Source: Gp13-AA77 sp035946735 (GTDB taxonomy: Bacteria; Acidobacteriota; Terriglobia; UBA7540). From it: a stretch of 64,000 bases of DNA. The stretch covers positions 62,001 through 126,000 of the forward strand of contig DASYYZ010000098.1 in assembly GCA_035946735.1 (NCBI GenBank), written 5' to 3'. Under the pieces are notes generated by a model that made no database searches, was not told where the DNA came from, and saw nothing but the letters and a program-made list of their open reading frames with translations. Positions 60,336 through 64,000 of the stretch are shown piece after piece (the stretch's first letter is position 1; the number at the start of each line of letters is the position of its first letter). Both the position numbers and the translations under genes were made by a program.

Positions 60336-61532
60336 ATGACAATCGCCGTGGCGATGAGCGGCGGCGTGGACAGCTCGATGGCTGCCGCGCTGCTCGCCGA
60401 GCAGGTCGCCGGAAACAACTCGATTGCGCGCGAGGCCGTTGCCGGAAACGGCGCAGGTGAGTCTCGTCCGAAGGCGCCGCCGCTTGTCGGCCTCACCATG
60501 CAGCTCTGGAACCAGCGCCGTCTGCCTGCGCTCCAGGATCTTACCGAGTCTTCAGTGACCCCCGGCCACGGATCGGGCCGCTGCTGCTCGCTCGACGACG
60601 TTTATGACGCGCGCCGCGTGGCCAACTTTCTGGGCATTCCGTATTACGTGGTGAATCTCGAGGACCGCTTCGAGGCCGACGTGGTGCGGCCTTTCGTCGA
60701 GGGCTACCTGGCGGGCGAAACGCCGATTCCGTGCAGCCTCTGCAATACGCACATCAAGTTTGCGGAGTTCTTTCGCACCGCAGAGGCGATCGGCGCGGAG
60801 CGCGTGGCCACCGGCCATTACGCGCGAGTGCGCCAGGACGGAGAAAGCGGCCGCTACCACCTGTTCGCGGCCGTCGACCGCAGCCGCGATCAGTCTTATT
60901 TCCTGTTCGGGCTCACCCAGGACCAGCTCGCGCGCTCCATCTTTCCGCTCGGGGAGCTTACCAAGAACGAGGTGCGCTCTCTCGCCCGCGCCCGCAACTT
61001 GCCGGTGGCCGAGAAGCCCGACAGCCAGGAGATCTGCTTTGTCTCGTCGGGCAGCTATCGCAGCTTTATCGACGCTTACCTGACGGAGCAGGGCGGCAAG
61101 CCGGCAGAGAAGCGCGGCGAGGTGGTCTCGACCGATGGCGCCGTGCTCGCCGAGCATCACGGCGTTCACAACTTCACCGTCGGCCAGCGCAAGGGCCTGG
61201 GCTTCACGGCCGGTGAGCCGCTCTACGTGATCGATCTGGACCGTGGCCGCAACCGCGTGACGGTGGGCCGGTCTGAGGAGCTGCTGCGCCGGAAGTTCAT
61301 GCTGCGTGACGTGAACTGGATCCGGCCGGCCGGCAAAGGCGAGGATCTCGATGCCGCCGTGCGCATTCGTAACAAGCACCTGCCCGCGACCGCCCGCGTG
61401 GAGTCGCTTCCCAATAACGAAGCGCTGGTGGAATTTGCGGAGCCGCAGCGCGCCATAACGCCGGGCCAGGCGGCGGTGTTCTATGAGGGCGACGAGGTGC
61501 TGGGCGGCGGATGGATTACGAAGGTGCTGTAA
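60336..61532 (+). CDS. mnmA: tRNA-specific 2-thiouridylase MnmA
   Basis: Forms 2-thiouridine at tRNA wobble position 34 using ATP and persulfide sulfur. The PP-loop is VAMSGGVDSSMAAALL; the first catalytic Cys lies in PCSLCNTHIKF and the second in SQEICFV. Other motifs: TGHYARV, SYFLFGL, NFTVGQRKGLGF. The length of 398 residues is slightly above the usual 360-380; an insertion of about 30 residues (EQVAGNNSIAREAVAG...) separates the PP-loop helix from the next strand GLTMQLW. It is paired with the cysteine desulfurase gene upstream. Confidence 0.96.
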   Translation: MTIAVAMSGGVDSSMAAALLAEQVAGNNSIAREAVAGNGAGESRPKAPPLVGLTMQLWNQRRLPALQDLTESSVTPGHGSGRCCSLDDVYDARRVANFLGIPYYVVNLEDRFEADVVRPFVEGYLAGETPIPCSLCNTHIKFAEFFRTAEAIGAERVATGHYARVRQDGESGRYHLFAAVDRSRDQSYFLFGLTQDQLARSIFPLGELTKNEVRSLARARNLPVAEKPDSQEICFVSSGSYRSFIDAYLTEQGGKPAEKRGEVVSTDGAVLAEHHGVHNFTVGQRKGLGFTAGEPLYVIDLDRGRNRVTVGRSEELLRRKFMLRDVNWIRPAGKGEDLDAAVRIRNKHLPATARVESLPNNEALVEFAEPQRAITPGQAAVFYEGDEVLGGGWITKVL

Positions 61533-61580
61533 GAAGCGGAAGGCCAGATCTCTTTTCAGGGTTGACCTGCTGCCCCGCGG

Positions 61581-62090
61581 CTAGATGAAAAGTTGTTCCT
61601 CGTTTCCACGTTGCTGCGGAGCCTGCCGTTGCCGCGCAAAAAAGTAGGCAAAGGCTTGACGAATGCCGGCGATGACGGCGGCGATCTCGCGCACGGGAAG
61701 GAGCACGCCACGCTCCGCCGCCTCGGCAACCCGCTCCATTCGTCCGAGAACTCCCGCAAGCAGCTCGTCCAACCGGAACGCCTCCACCCGCACGCGTTCC
61801 AACACCTCCGCCGCAACGGCATCGGCGCTGGCAGCACGCTGCCGCAGAAGGCCGGTGATTTCAGTCAAGTTGGTCAAAATAGTGCTTATGGGCTCACGAG
61901 TAGCGGTCGTGACGGCGCAAACCGAGTCTAGAACCGGATTCAAGTGTTCCTTGACGCCGGTCTCGATCTCGGTGGTCTTCGCAAGGATCACCTTCATAAC
62001 GCGAAACATCGCGAACAGAATCGCAGCTTGCATCACCACGGCCAGCGCCGTCACGATCACAAATGCAGTCAGCAGGCCCTCGTGAGCCAT
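61581..62090 (-). CDS. Membrane-anchored helical protein (DUF948-like)
   Basis: A 169-residue protein with one N-terminal transmembrane segment (residues 8-32, TAFVIVTALAVVMQAAILFAMF in part) and a long amphipathic helix region (KTTEIETGVKEHLNPVLDSV, AVAAEVLERVRVEAFRLDELL) typical of DUF948-type general stress or envelope proteins. Its start is 12 nt upstream-side of the next gene's stop, so it lies directly downstream of the YtxH-like gene in a two-gene unit on the minus strand. It is convergent with mnmA. Function is unknown. Confidence 0.7.
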   Translation of the reverse strand: MAHEGLLTAFVIVTALAVVMQAAILFAMFRVMKVILAKTTEIETGVKEHLNPVLDSVCAVTTATREPISTILTNLTEITGLLRQRAASADAVAAEVLERVRVEAFRLDELLAGVLGRMERVAEAAERGVLLPVREIAAVIAGIRQAFAYFFARQRQAPQQRGNEEQLFI

Positions 62091-62102
62091 AGATCACCAT
62101 GC

Positions 62103-62405
62103 CTAGCGCGGTTTGGATTTCTCTTCCTGGTACGCCTGTTTGCCGGCCTCGAGCGCCGCCGATAGTTGTTCCTTCTGCTGGGTCACCAAGTCCTTGGCTT
62201 TCTCCACCAGCTCTTCGGCTTGGCGCTGGATCTCGCGGCCCTTGCCGCTTACATAGTCGCGGCCCTCGTTTGCCTTCCGACCCAAGAACTCTCGCGCCTC
62301 GTCACCAGATGCCGGCGCAAACAAGAGGGCAATGATAGCTCCTATGCCAAGACCGGCAAGGAAAAAGCCCAACTTCGACCCGCAATTTGATTCATTTTCG
62401 GCCAT
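62103..62405 (-). CDS. YtxH-domain protein
   Basis: A 100-residue protein with the YtxH pattern: N-terminal glycine-rich membrane helix (LGFFLAGLGIGAIIALLFAPASG) followed by GDEAREFLGRKANEGRDYVSGKG and a coiled C-terminal tail rich in Glu, Lys and Gln. ATG 62405 was chosen because GAGGAGG lies about 7 nt upstream; a longer reading of 20 residues lacks support. YtxH-like proteins are linked to general stress in Bacillus. It heads the pair with the DUF948-like gene. Confidence 0.82.
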   Translation of the reverse strand: MAENESNCGSKLGFFLAGLGIGAIIALLFAPASGDEAREFLGRKANEGRDYVSGKGREIQRQAEELVEKAKDLVTQQKEQLSAALEAGKQAYQEEKSKPR

Positions 62406-62521
62406 CTCGAACCTCCTCAGGCTAAAGCGCAAGCGCGCAGCATTAACAGTCTGACGGGACTGCACTTATCACAGGGGTCCCATCGGACCAATCCAGCAGA
62501 CTGATACCTTAGTGTATGTTC

Positions 62522-62584
62522 AGGCCTAAAGGAATGCAAAATAAAACCTTTGTGCTTAGACCGTCTGGACTGACTATTAGGCCT
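62522..62584. repeat. Inverted repeat at the 3' end of uvrC
   Basis: AGGCCTAA (62522-62529) pairs with TTAGGCCT (62577-62584), and the smaller AAAGG/CCTTT pair lies inside the loop. The right arm overlaps the uvrC stop codon (TAG, minus strand, 62585-62583). It could help terminate uvrC transcripts but no T-run is present. Confidence 0.35.
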
Positions 62585-64000
62585 ACAGCGAGTCGAAATA
62601 CTGCCGGATCGTCTTCGCTTCGGCGGGTCGAACCACTTGGCTCAGTTCCTCCGTGGAAAGCTGCTTAAGTGCGGTCACGCTGCCGAATCGACTGAGGAGT
62701 CTTCGGGCGGTTTTCTCGCCTACGCCCGGGATGTTCAGAATTTCGCTCTTGAGTTCGCGACCGGCACGGCGCGAGCGATGGAAAGTGACCGCGAAGCGAT
62801 GAGCCTCGTCGCGAATCTGCTGTACGAGGTGCAAGGCGGGCGAGTGTGGGTCGAGCGTTACGGGCTCATCTTCGCGGCCGAGCACGAATAAAATCTCTTC
62901 CTTCTTGGCGAGCGCGGCCACAGGGTGGTTGATGACGCCAAGGTCTTCCAGCGCGGCCGCGGCGGCGTGCAACTGCCCGACACCACCATCGATCAGAATG
63001 AGGTCGGGAAGGGGCTTATTCTCATCCTGGAGCCGGCGATACCGGCGTCCTACGACTTCCCGCATGCTGGCAAAATCATCGTTGCGGGGGCTGGAGCGCA
63101 CGATGAACTTGCGATAGTCCGACTTCTTCATTTTGTCCGTTTCCCAGACCACCATCGACGCCACCACGTCGGTGCCCTGGGTGTGCGAAATGTCGAAGCA
63201 CTCGATTCGATCGGGAGCGCGCTCGAGATCGAGCGCCTCGGCGAGCTGCTCCAGCATCTCGCGCGCGGGAGGATTAGCGACCCGGAAACGACGGTTGAAC
63301 GAGTGAAGAGCGTTGCGCGCTACGAGCTCCACCAAAGCATGCTTTACGCCGCGCTGCGGCACCTGGATGTAGACCCGGCGGCTACGTTTCTCCGACAACA
63401 CCTCCTGCAGCAGCTCGCGGTCCTCAAAATCGGCAGGAACGTGAATGGTGTCGGGCAGGTAAGGCTGGTCAAGGTAGAGCTGTTTCAGCAACGACGAGAA
63501 AAAGGTGGGAGCCTCAAAGTCTTCCAGGTCCTCCCAGAAAAACTCCCGGCGGTCGGCGACGCGTCCGCCGCGCACGTGAAAGAGGTTGACCGCCGCCAGC
63601 GGACCTTCCTGATGGAACCCAAAATAGTCGGAATCGTGGTCTTCGGAGGCAGCCATCTTCTGGCGCTCCCTCAACTGCTCGAGCGTGTCAATGCGGTCGC
63701 GGTAGCGAGCCGCGTCCTCGAAGCGCTGGTCGCGAGCGGCGCCGGCCATGGTCTCGCGCAGATCGCGAATGAGTTCATTAACGCGCCCTTCCAGCAGCAT
63801 GCGGACGTGTCCCACGGCTTCGCCATAGGCTTCGGAGGTGGTGTAACCCTCAACGCAAGGCCCCACGCACCGCTTGATGTGATATTGCAGGCAAGGACGC
63901 GGGTGAAAACGGGTCAGATCGACCTTGCAGGACGGAACTCCAAACGAGCGGTGTATGAAGTCCACGATCCTGTAAGCCAGGTTCGCCGGAAAATAGGGCC
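62583..64000 (-). CDS. uvrC: UvrABC system protein C (5' end outside window)
   Basis: UvrC makes both incisions in nucleotide excision repair. The frame is open to the right edge, so the N-terminal GIY-YIG domain lies outside. Visible from the edge: four cysteines with spacing C-x11-C-x7-C-x3-C (ending KRCVGPC), matching the iron-sulfur cluster site reported for Escherichia coli UvrC; the UVR domain (RFEDAARYRDRIDTLEQL); the RNase H-like incision domain with Asp residues in CFDISHTQGTD and LILIDGGVGQL; and the C-terminal helix-hairpin-helix pair (ILNIPGVGEKTARRLL). The visible part is about 472 residues of an expected 600. Confidence 0.97.
   Translation of the reverse strand, partial: PYFPANLAYRIVDFIHRSFGVPSCKVDLTRFHPRPCLQYHIKRCVGPCVEGYTTSEAYGEAVGHVRMLLEGRVNELIRDLRETMAGAARDQRFEDAARYRDRIDTLEQLRERQKMAASEDHDSDYFGFHQEGPLAAVNLFHVRGGRVADRREFFWEDLEDFEAPTFFSSLLKQLYLDQPYLPDTIHVPADFEDRELLQEVLSEKRSRRVYIQVPQRGVKHALVELVARNALHSFNRRFRVANPPAREMLEQLAEALDLERAPDRIECFDISHTQGTDVVASMVVWETDKMKKSDYRKFIVRSSPRNDDFASMREVVGRRYRRLQDENKPLPDLILIDGGVGQLHAAAAALEDLGVINHPVAALAKKEEILFVLGREDEPVTLDPHSPALHLVQQIRDEAHRFAVTFHRSRRAGRELKSEILNIPGVGEKTARRLLSRFGSVTALKQLSTEELSQVVRPAEAKTIRQYFDSL

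Overview
The window looks like about 64 kb of chromosome from a soil-type Acidobacteriota, probably near Bryobacterales/Solibacter; this is inferred from gene content alone. The signs are a PadR regulator next to an 'acidobacterial duplicated orphan permease' (ADOP), three Oar-like TonB-dependent receptors with carboxypeptidase-regulatory N-domains, two GH172/DUF2961 proteins, Tat-exported sugar enzymes, high GC and frequent GTG/TTG starts. I found no convincing tRNA, rRNA, CRISPR array, IS element or prophage, and no clean intrinsic terminator.

Layout. 1-5.5 kb: the end of a serine carboxypeptidase, a small Cys/His/Met-rich secreted protein paired with a TonB receptor, an orphan HicB-like gene, and a RHH/RelE toxin-antitoxin pair with a promoter and palindromic operator. 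5.5-14.5 kb: the translation block thrS-infC-(small membrane protein)-rpmI-rplT-pheS-pheT, then a coiled-coil gene, zapA and ymdB; infC appears to use an AUC start. 14.6-29 kb: accessory single genes (DUF72, a Tat TIM-barrel protein, a lone receiver, ADOP/PadR, two tandem serine hydrolases, a Q-rich STN/HEAT protein, a GMC oxidoreductase). 29.3-51.4 kb: carbohydrate functions. A minus-strand run TonB receptor > GH172 > heptaheme cytochrome/TPR > GH172 lies beside a LacI regulator, and farther on are a FucI-type isomerase and a ribose-type ABC importer. Two related LacI-like operators, one at the receptor promoter and one between isomerase and importer, tie these into one likely regulon; D-arabinofuranoside use is my best guess. 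51.5-53.4 kb: a 118-bp palindromic repeat and an acyl-CoA synthetase. 53.5-56.4 kb: an unusual four-gene nuclease-like cassette. 57.2-64 kb: an FHA-GAF-PP2C phosphatase, cysteine desulfurase plus mnmA, two small envelope-type proteins, and the 3' part of uvrC.

The best candidate for an undescribed system is the cassette at 53551-56436. It encodes a winged-helix protein with a D...ExQ nuclease-like core, two ungapped 161-residue paralogues of which only one keeps D61/E78-x-K80/Q91, and a free-standing LAGLIDADG-like protein between them. All four genes lie in one reading frame separated only by TAG codons, the GC content is lower than around it, and no methyltransferase, intron or intein is visible.
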